DNA of 64,000 nucleotides from an uncultured Pirellulales bacterium (GCA_938015445.1 CALLPE010000012.1:1-64000); one strand, 5' to 3'. Positions 28,214 to 37,008 are shown, numbered from the stretch's first letter. Notes: a model not told the origin generated them from the letters alone. Numbers and translations are program-made.

Positions 28214-29323
28214 ATGGCGAGTAAGACGATTCGAGTGCTGGTAGTTGACGACTCGGCCGTTTTCCGGCAGATCATCAGCGACATCATCAACGCCGAAGAG
28301 GACATGAAGGTGGTCGCCACGGCGGCCGATGGCCTTCAGGCGCTGGAGATGCTCGAGCGGGTGTATCCGGACGTGATAACGCTCGACGTGCAAATGCCGC
28401 GGATGGACGGCCTGGCCACGCTGGACGCGATACTGTCGCGTCGGGCCGTGCCGGTGCTCATGGTCAGCTCGCTGACCAAGCTGGGGGCGAACATTACCTT
28501 CGACGCCTTGGAACGCGGCGCTTTGGACTACGTGGCCAAACCCAGCTACGGCGCCGACGCCCGCGCCGGACTGCGCGACGAGCTGGTGCGCAAGCTGCGT
28601 GCGGTGGCGGGACTAGACGTGCGGCGAATCCTAGACATCCGGGCCGAACGCAAACGCCGCCGCGCGGAACGTCCCGCCGAGCCGCCCCCGAAAACAATCT
28701 CTGAAACAGAGTGCACCGAACTGGCCGACAAATGCATCGCCTTGGGTATTTCCACTGGCGGCCCGCCGGCGCTGACGGTGTTATTCGAGAAATTGCGGCC
28801 TCCCATGCCACCGATGGTGGTCGTGCAACACATGCCCCCCAACTTCACTAAGCCCCTGGCGTGGCGGCTGGATTCCATCTCGGCGCTTTGCATCCGGGAA
28901 GCCGAAGGTGGCGAGGTTCTCAAGCCCAACCACGTGCTGATCGCGCCGGGCGGCAAACATTTGAAGCTGCTGCGAGCCGGTAACTCGGCGCGAACCGTGC
29001 TGGACGACGGCCCGCCAGTCAGCGGACACAAACCATCGGTCGATGTACTGATGACCTCTGCCGCCGCGATCTTCGGCCCGCGATGTTTAGGGGTCATCAT
29101 GACCGGCATGGGACGCGATGGGGCCGACGGATGCCGAGCGATCCGCCAGGCCGGAGGCTATGTGTTGGGGCAGGACGAAGCCACTTCGGACGTTTATGGC
29201 ATGAACAAAGTCGCCTTTGTGGAAGGAAATGTGGACCGGCAGTTCGCCCTCCCCAGCGGCGCAGCGGTAATCACCCAATACGTCCGACAGTGGCTCCGCC
29301 AACCCGTGGCCGCTCAGTGCTGA
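28214..29323 (+). CDS. cheB: Chemotaxis-type protein-glutamate methylesterase CheB
   Basis: A 369-residue response regulator. Residues 1-120 form the receiver domain: VLVVDDSAVFRQ with the acidic pair, VITLDVQMPRMDG with the phosphorylated Asp, VLMVSSLT and the Lys in DYVAKPS. A basic linker (RAERKRRRAERP) leads to the CheB catalytic domain, with the Ser of GISTGGPPAL, the His of VVVQHMPP and the Asp of MTGMGRDGADG as the catalytic triad. It removes methyl groups from (or deamidates) receptor glutamates. The ATG at 28214 starts directly before the receiver domain and was preferred to 28166. No cheA, cheR, cheW or receptor gene adjoins it, so it is stand-alone here. A flgM gene is present at 57.8 kb. 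Confidence 0.95.
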   Translation: MASKTIRVLVVDDSAVFRQIISDIINAEEDMKVVATAADGLQALEMLERVYPDVITLDVQMPRMDGLATLDAILSRRAVPVLMVSSLTKLGANITFDALERGALDYVAKPSYGADARAGLRDELVRKLRAVAGLDVRRILDIRAERKRRRAERPAEPPPKTISETECTELADKCIALGISTGGPPALTVLFEKLRPPMPPMVVVQHMPPNFTKPLAWRLDSISALCIREAEGGEVLKPNHVLIAPGGKHLKLLRAGNSARTVLDDGPPVSGHKPSVDVLMTSAAAIFGPRCLGVIMTGMGRDGADGCRAIRQAGGYVLGQDEATSDVYGMNKVAFVEGNVDRQFALPSGAAVITQYVRQWLRQPVAAQC

Positions 29324-29338
29324 TCGTCGGTGCGGCAT

Positions 29339-32332
29339 TTACCACTTCGGCCGCCGTCGCCACATTCGACCGACCAATAGCGCCGCTCCTGCCAAAGCCA
29401 GCAGCGAGATAGCCGCAGGCTCGGGCACCAAAGCGATTTGGTTTGCGCCTTGGAAGTTGTAGTCGATCCAATAGCCATCGGGCAGGTGGCGCACTTCGGC
29501 GAACTGCTCGCCAACTAATGTGCCATAGGTGGCAAACACGTAAGCTGGTCCAGTTGGCGTGCCGCTAACGCGGAACTCCACCGCCGCCGTACTGATGTCC
29601 AGCGTCGATTCGACCAGCAGATGATCGACCGGCTGGGGCAGTGCGGGATCGAGCTCGATTAGCAGCGTACCTGCCAACTGCACATCGCCCCGGATAGAAA
29701 ACTTGCCGATCGACATTCCCGGCGAGAGCATCCCGCCCGGCTGAACCATCACATCACTATCGGTGCGGCCAAATCCGCCGAGCGTTGCTCCGGGCCTGAC
29801 GGTGTAGGTTCCTGCGCCGGAGTGCACGCCGTTAAGCAACAAAGTGCCCTGCTTTACCGTGGTCGGGCCGGCATAGGCGAGCCTACCGGAGAGCGTCAGC
29901 ACGCCGTCGTTTGCTTTGGTCAGTCCGCCGCTGCCAGATATGGCGCCGGCAAACTCTCCGCTGCCGACGGTCAATAGCCCTGCCCCCAACAGGACATCTC
30001 CGCCTATCGGTCCTCCGCCGGCAAGCGTAGCAATTGTTTGCTGATAGCCTCCTAAGTCCAACGCTGCGCCGGCCGTGTTGGACAACAGCACCGTGGTGTC
30101 CGTAGGCAGGGCTTGGTTTGCGTCCAATTTTAGGACGCCCTCTTTGATGAGCGTCGGCCCCTTGTAGGTGTTCGAGCCCGACAAAAGCAGTGTTTTCCCA
30201 TGTCCGAGTTTCGTCAGCGATCCATCGCCCGAGAGCGAACCGGCAAACATGCCGCCACAGACGGAAAGCCCGGCACCGCCCAGCAGCACGTTGCCACCGG
30301 CCGGGCCGCCGCCTTGCAGTGAGTCGATAGTCTGCCCGTAGCCGTCCAGATCAAGCACAACGGCGGGCGAGTTGGCCAGCACTACGCTGGTACCCGACGG
30401 CAAGGCCCCCACCGCACCGGTCCGCAATGTGCCGCCGTCGATGCGCGTCGAGCCGGTGTAGTAGTTGTAGCCGCTGAGCGTCAGCTCGCCGAGGCCGACT
30501 TTTCGCAGCGAGCCACCCAAGCCGTATATCGAACCGGCGTACGAGCCGCCGGCCACGGTAAGTTCAGCGCTACCCAGCAACACGTTGCCGCCGCTGGGGC
30601 CGCCGCCGGCGAGAGACATGATCGTTTGCGAGTACCCGTTCAAATCCAGTGCCACACCCGCCGCATTTGCCAGGCTGACAGCCGAGACGCCTGGCAAAGC
30701 GCCCACTGCCCCGAGCCGCAGCGTGCCGCCGTCAATAAGCGTCGCACCGCTGTAGGTGTTGGCGCCAGAGAGCACCAACGTGCCGGAACCGACCTTGCGC
30801 AGCGAGCCACCTGCGCCGGATATCACCCCGGCGAATGAACCGCTGCCGACGGTAAGCTGTGCGCTGCCTAGCGCTACATTGCCCCCGCTGGAACCGCCGC
30901 CATTGAGCGAAGCGATGGTTTGCCAATAGCCGTCCAGGTCCAGCACCGCACCGGCAGCGTTTTCTAGCGTAAGGCTAGTCCCCGACGGCAACGCCCCTGG
31001 TGCGCCAAGCCGCAGCGTCCCGCCTTCGATCAGCGTGGAACCTGTGTACGTGTTGGCCCCCGACAGCACCAACGTGCCGGCGCCAACTTTGCGCAGCGAA
31101 CCACTTGCGCCGGAGATCACTCCAGCATAAGAACCGCCGCCCACAGTAAGCTGTGCGCTGCCTAGCGCCACATTTCCCCCGCTGGAGCCGCCGCCATTGA
31201 GTGAGGCGAGGCTGTGCGAGTATCCGTTCAAGTCGAGCATTGCTCCCGATACATTGGCCAACGTGACGTTGGTATTGGCAGGCAGTGCGCCGCTGGCGCC
31301 GAGCCGGAGCGTGCCAGATTGAATGGTTGTTGCCCCTTGATAGTTGTTTGCGCCCGAAGAAAGCACCACCGTGCCGGAACCGGTCTTGGTCACGCCGCCT
31401 GTACCGGTAATCTGACCGGTGAAGTTGACCGTGCTCGTGCCGGCGGCGGTCAAGTTGGCGCTCAAGTCCAGGATGAGCGTCCCGGTGAAGCTCGACGAGC
31501 CTGTAGCGTGACTTCCGCCGATAGTGGCGTTTACGTTTCGGCTCGGATAACTGCGCACGCGCAGATTCTTGTCCACGGATATGCCGGATACATCGGCCAG
31601 CAGACGTGCGTTGGCCCCGTCGGTCGTCCATTGGTCGCCGCCGATGTTGACCGTGGCGGTGCTTTGCCCCAGAGCGCCGCTGTGGCGCAACAGAAGGGTG
31701 CCTTGCCGCAGGTAGAACGGGCCGGTGGTCGAGCTGGACACGTCGATACGCACTGCGCCGGTGTCTTCGGCGGTGGGGTTGACCGAGCTGATCGTCGGGC
31801 CGTACGAGCCGATGAATCCGCTGCTGGGAGATGCCAGCACCAGCGTCGCACCGCTGGCGGTGTGGATGTTCTGGCTGGCGCCGAGCAACTCGATTTGCGG
31901 GTAGATGGTGATCACGCCCGCTCCGCCGGTGGCATAACAATACATGGCGTTGTAAGAAAAGTGCGTAACGGAATTGAACCTCAGCGGGTCTTCCACATAC
32001 ACCGTCCACCCTGTGTAGTTGAAAACCAACTGCCCCAGGCCGTTGGACATACTGGCGTTCTGGATGGGCATGCCCATGTTCGTCGGATCGTTGAAAATGG
32101 CCCGTTCGTCGGGATCGTCGGGATAGCGTGCGGAGGGGCCAAGCCAATTGGTGGTGGCGCTCCAGTTGCCATTGCCCTGAGCAGCCGGCCTGTTCCAAGT
32201 GAAATCGTCAGTCTGCGAGTTGGCGACCTGTATCGTCGCCGCCAGCAAAAGACATGCTCCGGCCAACGAGATTAAATGCCGCATTGCTTTGCCGATGTTC
32301 GCACACAATTCATCACTGCGCCGCGTTTTCAT
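29339..32332 (-). CDS. Beta-helix (PATR-type) repeat protein with PEP-CTERM anchor
   Basis: A 997-residue exported protein. I start it at ATG 32332, which has GGGGGAG upstream; the hydrophobic signal (MRHLISLAGACLLLAATIQV) lies 16 residues further in, and a start at 32284 is possible. The middle holds about five repeats of roughly 98 residues, each with autotransporter-associated strand motifs such as TLVLSGANTYTGSTLIEGGT, LRLGAPGALPSGTSLTL, LDLDGYWQTIASLNGGG and LTVGSGSFAGVISG. They should form a long beta helix. The C-terminus is LVPEPAAISLLALAGAALLV with MWRRRP, a PEP-CTERM signal instead of an outer-membrane barrel. The protein is probably cell-surface or matrix material. The stop lies 15 bp from the end of cheB, in convergent orientation. 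Confidence 0.87.
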   Translation of the reverse strand: MKTRRSDELCANIGKAMRHLISLAGACLLLAATIQVANSQTDDFTWNRPAAQGNGNWSATTNWLGPSARYPDDPDERAIFNDPTNMGMPIQNASMSNGLGQLVFNYTGWTVYVEDPLRFNSVTHFSYNAMYCYATGGAGVITIYPQIELLGASQNIHTASGATLVLASPSSGFIGSYGPTISSVNPTAEDTGAVRIDVSSSTTGPFYLRQGTLLLRHSGALGQSTATVNIGGDQWTTDGANARLLADVSGISVDKNLRVRSYPSRNVNATIGGSHATGSSSFTGTLILDLSANLTAAGTSTVNFTGQITGTGGVTKTGSGTVVLSSGANNYQGATTIQSGTLRLGASGALPANTNVTLANVSGAMLDLNGYSHSLASLNGGGSSGGNVALGSAQLTVGGGSYAGVISGASGSLRKVGAGTLVLSGANTYTGSTLIEGGTLRLGAPGALPSGTSLTLENAAGAVLDLDGYWQTIASLNGGGSSGGNVALGSAQLTVGSGSFAGVISGAGGSLRKVGSGTLVLSGANTYSGATLIDGGTLRLGAVGALPGVSAVSLANAAGVALDLNGYSQTIMSLAGGGPSGGNVLLGSAELTVAGGSYAGSIYGLGGSLRKVGLGELTLSGYNYYTGSTRIDGGTLRTGAVGALPSGTSVVLANSPAVVLDLDGYGQTIDSLQGGGPAGGNVLLGGAGLSVCGGMFAGSLSGDGSLTKLGHGKTLLLSGSNTYKGPTLIKEGVLKLDANQALPTDTTVLLSNTAGAALDLGGYQQTIATLAGGGPIGGDVLLGAGLLTVGSGEFAGAISGSGGLTKANDGVLTLSGRLAYAGPTTVKQGTLLLNGVHSGAGTYTVRPGATLGGFGRTDSDVMVQPGGMLSPGMSIGKFSIRGDVQLAGTLLIELDPALPQPVDHLLVESTLDISTAAVEFRVSGTPTGPAYVFATYGTLVGEQFAEVRHLPDGYWIDYNFQGANQIALVPEPAAISLLALAGAALLVGRMWRRRPKW

Positions 32333-32874
32333 GGCAGCTCCCCCTGTAACGACACCCCCAGCAGCCGATTTCAAAGCATATCTGCATGCGTCCGCGCATC
32401 GGTGTGTCCAGCGTTGCGTGCAGCCTTTAGCTAGCCTCCGGCAAAAAGTCATTGGCCGAAAGTTCGCTGGCTGTCCTCACCGAGCAAGAAATCGAAAAAG
32501 GTCGTTCGCTCGCCCCGGCACGATGCGCCGGACCAAGCGGACGACCTTTTCCCGTAACCCGCTGCCTACTACCTTACTGTAAGACCGACCGCGACGTATC
32601 GTATCCGTGCGCTTTCGGGCTGGCGCCTTCGCCACTCACCCTACGCGCCCGGCAATCCACCAGCGGCCGCAGATAGTCATTTATCGTGACCACCGAATAT
32701 ATATACACAAACTTGTGTATAATTGCAAACATCTTGCCTTTCAATTCCGTTGCGGAATGCAGTGCCCATCGCCATACTGGCTATTATGGTTCTTGTTGGC
32801 AGCCACGCCTGACCAACTAGTCCGCCAGGCAACCTCTTGATATCCTCACGAACCCCAAATGCAGGACTAATCAA
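32333..32874. other. Intergenic, 542 bp
   Basis: Divergent upstream region of the beta-helix gene and the TIGR03067 gene. It holds the palindrome listed at 32703-32720 in an AT-rich stretch (32690-32760) that is a plausible promoter zone. No coding potential was recognised. Confidence 0.4.
32703..32720. promoter_or_regulatory. Perfect 18-bp palindrome, possible operator
   Basis: ATACACAA and TTGTGTAT form perfect 8-bp arms around a 2-bp centre, embedded in an ATATATA-rich stretch between two divergent genes, about 155 bp before the TIGR03067 gene. Shape and place fit a dimeric repressor site or promoter element; the binding protein is unknown. Confidence 0.35.
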
Positions 32875-33342
32875 ATGCAGTGCACACTTCCAGCGTTTGC
32901 CGCGTGGGCACTGACGACAGCCGTGTTGACGGCCCCCTGCGGCTTGCTGGCTGCCGAAGCCCACGAAGCACAGGAGCGAACACGCTTATCGGGCGTGTGG
33001 CTCGGTTACACCGTAATGGGCCGGGGCGAAAAGCCAGACGAAGGCCCCGTGAAAATACAACTGACCATCAGCCCTCAAACCATCCAGGGCAAACAATTCG
33101 ATGGCAAGGAGCTAATAGACCACGGCGAGGGTACTTATTCGCTTGATTTGACTAAGAACCCGCCGGTCCTCGACGCCACCAAGGTCCGCGGCCGAGGCAA
33201 CAAGGATACCTGGCTGGGCATTTACCGGTTGGAGGGCGACACGCTGAAGTGGTGCGTCCGCAAGAACACCCGACCAGACGACTTCGAGACGAAAGATAAG
33301 GCTTTTTTGCTGATTCTTAAACGCCAAACCGGGCCAAATTAG
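32875..33342 (+). CDS. TIGR03067-family exported protein
   Basis: A 155-residue protein with an N-terminal signal MQCTLPAFAAWALTTAVLTA, probably cleaved near LLAAEA. The mature part shows the layout I associate with TIGR03067, a small lipocalin-like beta-barrel family abundant in planctomycetes: an opening LSGVWLGYTVMGRGEK, LTISPQTIQGKQFDGKEL, GTYSLDLTKNPPVLDAT, and the closing YRLEGDTLKWCVRKNTRP with FLLILKRQ. Function is unknown for the family; a ligand-binding or inhibitor role has been guessed only from the fold. The ATG at 32875 follows the 542-bp gap and has no strong ribosome site. The downstream 294 bp contain nothing recognisable. Confidence 0.78.
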   Translation: MQCTLPAFAAWALTTAVLTAPCGLLAAEAHEAQERTRLSGVWLGYTVMGRGEKPDEGPVKIQLTISPQTIQGKQFDGKELIDHGEGTYSLDLTKNPPVLDATKVRGRGNKDTWLGIYRLEGDTLKWCVRKNTRPDDFETKDKAFLLILKRQTGPN

Positions 33343-33636
33343 ACCGATTGTTGGGGGCCGCAGGCGGCTGAGACTTTGCCAAGCCGCTTGTATCGACAAC
33401 AGCGTGCGGCTAGTATAAAAGAGCGGTTGGGAAAAACGCCGCGGTAAGGGGTCGAGGCTCCTGACGCTTTGTGCAATTTACTTCGCTTTGTGCAATTTAC
33501 TACGCACGGACCACTGGACTTCGGCGCGCTACGACGCCGCGGTCTGCGCAGTTCGATCGCACGGGGATAAACTTGGGCGGCCGTTGCCGCAGCTCGCCTT
33601 GATCTGCCGTCTGCCGCCTGCCCGAACATTTTTGCC

Positions 33637-34398
33637 ATGGGAATCAGGCTCGTATCGATAGCCGGCGTGTTGTTGTGGACAAGCCAAGCGCTGGGCCAGG
33701 CTACGACTGTGCAGTTGCCCACGTTTTCCTACTTTAGCGTGGCGACGACCGTCTCTGTGCCCGACCGCGGCAGTGCGCTGCTGGGCGGAGTGAATCGAGC
33801 ATACGAAGGCCGAAGCGATTTTGGCGTGCCGTTGCTGGGCGGGTTGCCGCACGTGGGGCGCGGATTTCACAACGCATCGGTCGGTAGGCAAGTCGGCGCA
33901 GGGGCTATCCGCCTGAGCACGCAAGTACACGACTTCGGGGCCATGGAACAGTCGCTCTCGGCTCATTCGGGTGTGGGCGCTCGGGTGGCAGCCACTAGAG
34001 AACTCGCGCCGGTTGGCGGTCCGCTAGCCGCTATTATGGGAACTAACGTTCCTGCCAGCAGAACTGATGCTCATCCCCCAACTCAGCCCATAACCAGCAG
34101 TCCCATGTCCGCCGGAATTGTCAGCTCTGCTGCCCGACCTGCCGGAAGCGTGGCGGAGGCTCGGGCACAGCTACAGGCGGAACAAGCAGCCACAGCCGAA
34201 GAAGCTCGGCGGCTTTTTCAGCGTGCGCTAACAGCCGAGTCGCAAGGCAACATCCGCGCAGCAAAGGTGTACTACCAGATGGCTGCCCGCCGCGCAAGCG
34301 GAACGCTAGGGGAAGAAATATCTCACCGATTGGCAGCATTGGCCGAGGTCCCGTCGGGCCCAGTCGGGCAACAGTCCAGCACGGCGACGGCCCGATAA
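33637..34398 (+). CDS. Exported hypothetical protein with a secretin-end-like motif
   Basis: A 253-residue protein with a signal peptide MGIRLVSIAGVLLWTSQALG. The segment at about 29-80, ATTVSVPDRGSALLGGVNRA and then FGVPLLGGLPHVGRGFHNAS, resembles the last strands of type II/III secretin barrels (VPVLGxIPxLGxLF), but no secretin domain precedes it. A Pro/Ser-rich linker follows and then a helical C-terminal part (RAQLQAEQAATAEEARRLFQ, GNIRAAKVYYQMAARRASG) that looks TPR-like. I have the impression of a planctomycete-restricted family but cannot name it. The gene is isolated, with 294 bp before it and 474 bp after it. Confidence 0.65.
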   Translation: MGIRLVSIAGVLLWTSQALGQATTVQLPTFSYFSVATTVSVPDRGSALLGGVNRAYEGRSDFGVPLLGGLPHVGRGFHNASVGRQVGAGAIRLSTQVHDFGAMEQSLSAHSGVGARVAATRELAPVGGPLAAIMGTNVPASRTDAHPPTQPITSSPMSAGIVSSAARPAGSVAEARAQLQAEQAATAEEARRLFQRALTAESQGNIRAAKVYYQMAARRASGTLGEEISHRLAALAEVPSGPVGQQSSTATAR

Positions 34399-34872
34399 CC
34401 GAGGTCTTTTTACCTTGCGGCCAGCGGTCAAGCGGCTGAAAGTTTTTTGCAGCGATTCACCACACCGGCGCATTTGCTGCACGTGGGACGAAAATCGAAA
34501 TAAGCTCGGCGACCGCCAGTCGAATGTTCCCCGGTTCATTTGCTGCATATTCGCCGAAAATCGCACGTTACTTCTAGGGAAGCGAGGTGTTTTCTTTGTA
34601 AGATGGCCTGGAGCCGTCGCGAAAATAGCGTGGAGCCGTCGCGAGAATGGCCTGGAGCCGTCGCGGCCGGGCCGACCCCATTCGCGTTTTTGGCCGCGCC
34701 TTACCAGTCGGCATTATTGCGCCGAGCGACACAGTTCCACGCGGCCAGTCGCGGCAGGCGGGAGCGACGGCTACACTTTTACGGCCGCTAGTTCAGGCAA
34801 GATATTTTTATGGCTGCCAGTGCAGGCAGAAAATACTGCCATCGGTTAAACAGTTGAACTAAGGATATGCCC
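34399..34872. other. Intergenic, 474 bp, repeat-bearing
   Basis: No convincing gene. It holds two related segments at 34471-34497 and 34537-34563 (both CATTTGCTGC, 10 variable bases with a conserved end, then AAAATCG), 66 bp apart, and the 22-bp array listed separately. AAGGA at 34861-34865 is the ribosome site of the LRR gene. Confidence 0.5.
34609..34674. repeat. 22-bp tandem repeat, three units
   Basis: Three head-to-tail units at 34609-34630, 34631-34652 and 34653-34674 share TGGAGCCGTCGCG; the first two continue AAAATAGCG and AGAATGGCC, while the third diverges after GG. The match is nearly exact, so the expansion looks recent. Confidence 0.85.
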
Positions 34873-35799
34873 ATGAAAACACTCGCATATTGTTTGCTTG
34901 GCATGGAATTGCTGCTGGGTGGAGCGTCGCTGTGCGGCGGTTGCGGCGGCTGGGAACAACGCCAGTCGCAGCCGGCCGTTAAACCAGCAAACACCGAAAG
35001 CCCGCCACCGGCCGAGGCCACAGTAAACGCCCCGGCCCAGACCGACCAGCCAAAAGCTCCCCATCCGCCAGCCACCCCGAGCAATTCTTCTCACTCGCAG
35101 CCGCCCCAGCCGGCGGCCAAAGCCAGTCCGGAACAGGAAGCAGCCGTTGCTGCGCTGGAAAAACTCGACGTCACAGTGGAGCGGGACCGGCAAGGTCATG
35201 TATATCGGGTGTTGAGCGGAAAGGCGCAACTGTCGGACGCCGACTTACCGCGGCTTTCCGCCTTTCCGGCCTTGGAAATACTGGAGCTTTCCGGCCCGGG
35301 AATCACCGACGCCGGCCTAGCACACCTGCGGAAGCTTGCCGCGCTGAAGAAGTTGTATTTGCACGATTGCCCGGTCACCGACAAAGGGCTGGAAAACCTT
35401 GCCTCGCTGCAACAGCTCAATGTGCTCTCGTTGCAAAGAACCAAGATCGAAGGGCCGGGGCTGGCCAATTTGAAAAGACTGCACAACCTGGAAGTGATAA
35501 ACCTCAGCGAAACAGAGGCTGGCGACGGCGCGCTGGCCATCCTGGGCTCCATACCAACCCTCAACACCATCATTTTGGAAAAAACCAAAATCACCGACGA
35601 CGGCTTAGCGCACCTGAAGCCGCTTAAGGCATTACGGGTTCTGAGCCTTAACGATTGCAAAATCTCTAGCAAGTCGTTTATTCACTTGCACGAGCACTAC
35701 GACCTGCGTATGCTCTATGCTTATGGATGCGAAGTGGCAGATGAGGACGTGGAAGAACTGAAGAACGAAGTAGCCGGCCTGGCCGTATACTATGATTGA
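34873..35799 (+). CDS. Leucine-rich repeat lipoprotein-like exported protein
   Basis: A 308-residue protein with a short N-terminal hydrophobic segment (LAYCLLGMELLLGGASLCGG) that ends in a Cys-rich lipobox-like stretch, so it may be lipid-anchored. A Pro/Ala-rich linker of about 65 residues follows, then leucine-rich repeats of about 24 residues: LEILELSGPGITDAGLAHLR, LKKLYLHDCPVTDKGLENLA, LNVLSLQRTKIEGPGLANLK, LEVINLSETEAGDGALAIL, LNTIILEKTKITDDGLAHLK and LRVLSLNDCKISSKSFIHL. This TDxGLxxL pattern is common in planctomycete LRR proteins and builds a protein-binding horseshoe. ATG 34873 sits 7 bases after AAGGA, while an ATG at 34867 sits only 1 base after it. Partner unknown. Confidence 0.82.
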   Translation: MKTLAYCLLGMELLLGGASLCGGCGGWEQRQSQPAVKPANTESPPPAEATVNAPAQTDQPKAPHPPATPSNSSHSQPPQPAAKASPEQEAAVAALEKLDVTVERDRQGHVYRVLSGKAQLSDADLPRLSAFPALEILELSGPGITDAGLAHLRKLAALKKLYLHDCPVTDKGLENLASLQQLNVLSLQRTKIEGPGLANLKRLHNLEVINLSETEAGDGALAILGSIPTLNTIILEKTKITDDGLAHLKPLKALRVLSLNDCKISSKSFIHLHEHYDLRMLYAYGCEVADEDVEELKNEVAGLAVYYD

Positions 35800-35975
35800 T
35801 AGCTAGTTTCCGCCGTGCGGAAGAAGTCGGCCTGCGTAAGAAAAACCGCCGCTGGCTACAACGCTGCCGCTGCGGCACTTTAGGCCCTGCCCGCTTGTAT
35901 AAGCTTTCCTAGCTTGTTTTCCTTAGATATCCCTTGTTGTTTAACCCTTTGTAGTTTGGTCGAGGAGAACTCTGT

Positions 35976-36581
35976 ATGACAAGGCTCGCCCGTGTTGTCC
36001 TGCTGTTTGCTGGTATCTGCCTGGTGTTTGCCATTTGCGCGGCGGTGGCCGTCGCTGGTGAAGACAAGCCGAAGCGTACGCCGGACGTGGTTTACGTTCC
36101 CACCCCGCACGATGTAGTGGAAAGGATGCTGGAAATCGCCAAAGTAACCAAGGACGACGTGGTGTACGACCTGGGGTGCGGCGACGGGCGCATCGTGTGC
36201 ATAGCAGCCAAGAAGTACGGCTGCAAGGCGAAGGGATTCGACATTGATCCGCGCCGTGTAGCCGAAGCCCGCGAAAACGTCAAAAAGTACGGCGTCGAGG
36301 ACCTGGTAACCATCGAAGAAAAGGACATCTTCACCCTCGATCTGAGCGAGGCCACGGTGGTCACCCTCTATCTGTTGCCCAGCCTCAACGTAAAACTGAT
36401 TCCGCAACTGGAAAAGCTTAAACCCGGCTCGCGCATCGTTTCGCACGACTTCGACATGCGCGGCGTCACGCCTGACAAAGTCGAAAAGTACACCTCTAAG
36501 GAAGACAATATCTCGCACTACATCTACTTCTGGACGACCCCGCTGAAGAAGGAAAAAAGCGAGAAAAACTCCGAACAGTAG
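35976..36581 (+). CDS. Signal-peptide-bearing class I SAM-dependent methyltransferase
   Basis: A 201-residue protein. Residues 1-28 form a signal peptide (VVLLFAGICLVFAICAAVAV, then AGED). The body is a class I methyltransferase: VPTPHDVVERML, motif I VVYDLGCGDGRI (63-73), KAKGFDIDPRRVAEAREN for motif II with the acidic residue binding the SAM ribose, LVTIEEKDIFTLDLS, ATVVTLYLLPSLN and LKPGSRIVSHDFDMRG. The fold resembles histone-methylase/DOT1-like or protein-lysine methyltransferases. SAM is normally cytoplasmic, so export of such an enzyme is puzzling; the hydrophobic segment might instead be an uncleaved anchor with the domain outside or inside. GAGGAGA precedes the ATG. The gene is isolated. 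Substrate unknown. Confidence 0.82.
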   Translation: MTRLARVVLLFAGICLVFAICAAVAVAGEDKPKRTPDVVYVPTPHDVVERMLEIAKVTKDDVVYDLGCGDGRIVCIAAKKYGCKAKGFDIDPRRVAEARENVKKYGVEDLVTIEEKDIFTLDLSEATVVTLYLLPSLNVKLIPQLEKLKPGSRIVSHDFDMRGVTPDKVEKYTSKEDNISHYIYFWTTPLKKEKSEKNSEQ

Positions 36582-36626
36582 CCTTCCCAACGCCAGCTTG
36601 CGCGAACTTGCTCGACCCTCACTTGC

Positions 36627-36666
36627 GGCATGCCCAACGCGCCACAAGCGCCAGTTGGGGCATGGC
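36627..36666. other. Inverted repeat downstream of the methyltransferase gene
   Basis: GGCATGCCCAAC and GTTGGGGCATGGC can form a stem of about 10-11 pairs with one bulge, around a loop containing GCGCCACAAGCGCC. It lies 45 bp after the methyltransferase stop. There is no T-run after it, so it is not a classical intrinsic terminator, but it could stabilise or end the transcript. Confidence 0.4.
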
Positions 36667-36744
36667 TGAAATTCGCGCTATGCCTGCAAAAGCGTCCGGC
36701 CAGACCGCAACCCAGGCCCAATAGTCTCCTGGGCTTGCTGCTTG

Positions 36745-36951
36745 ACAGGATTGCAAGCCGACACGATTGCAGCGTGATAGGATCGCACTGTGATCGATTT
36801 GCACTTTGATGGAATTGCAGCCCGATAGGCTTCCTCGCTGACAGGACTTCACCCCGACAGGACTTCACCCCGATGGGATTTCAGTCCGATGGGATTTCAG
36901 TCCGACGGGATTGTAGTCTAACAAAATTGCAGTCCGACAGGTTTGGGCCAG
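36745..36951. repeat. 16-bp degenerate tandem array, about 13 units
   Basis: Thirteen units in strict 16-bp register: starts at 36745, 36761, 36777, 36793, 36809, 36825, 36841, 36857, 36873, 36889, 36905, 36921 and a partial at 36937. The consensus is close to ATGGGATTTCAGTCCG. Units 7 and 8 (ACAGGACTTCACCCCG) are identical, as are 9 and 10 (ATGGGATTTCAGTCCG); the outer units are more diverged. It fills most of the 427-bp gap between the methyltransferase gene and nadC. Confidence 0.9.
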
Positions 36952-37008
36952 AGGCGGCGCCAGCGACAGGCGGGCAGTTATCCGCGCTGGTGGCTGCTGC
37001 CGGCCGCC

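Noticed and set aside
34415-34849. Plus-strand frame of 144 residues between the secretin-motif gene and the LRR gene
   Set aside because: It runs through two non-coding repeats of period 22 and 66 and has no ribosome site or domain.
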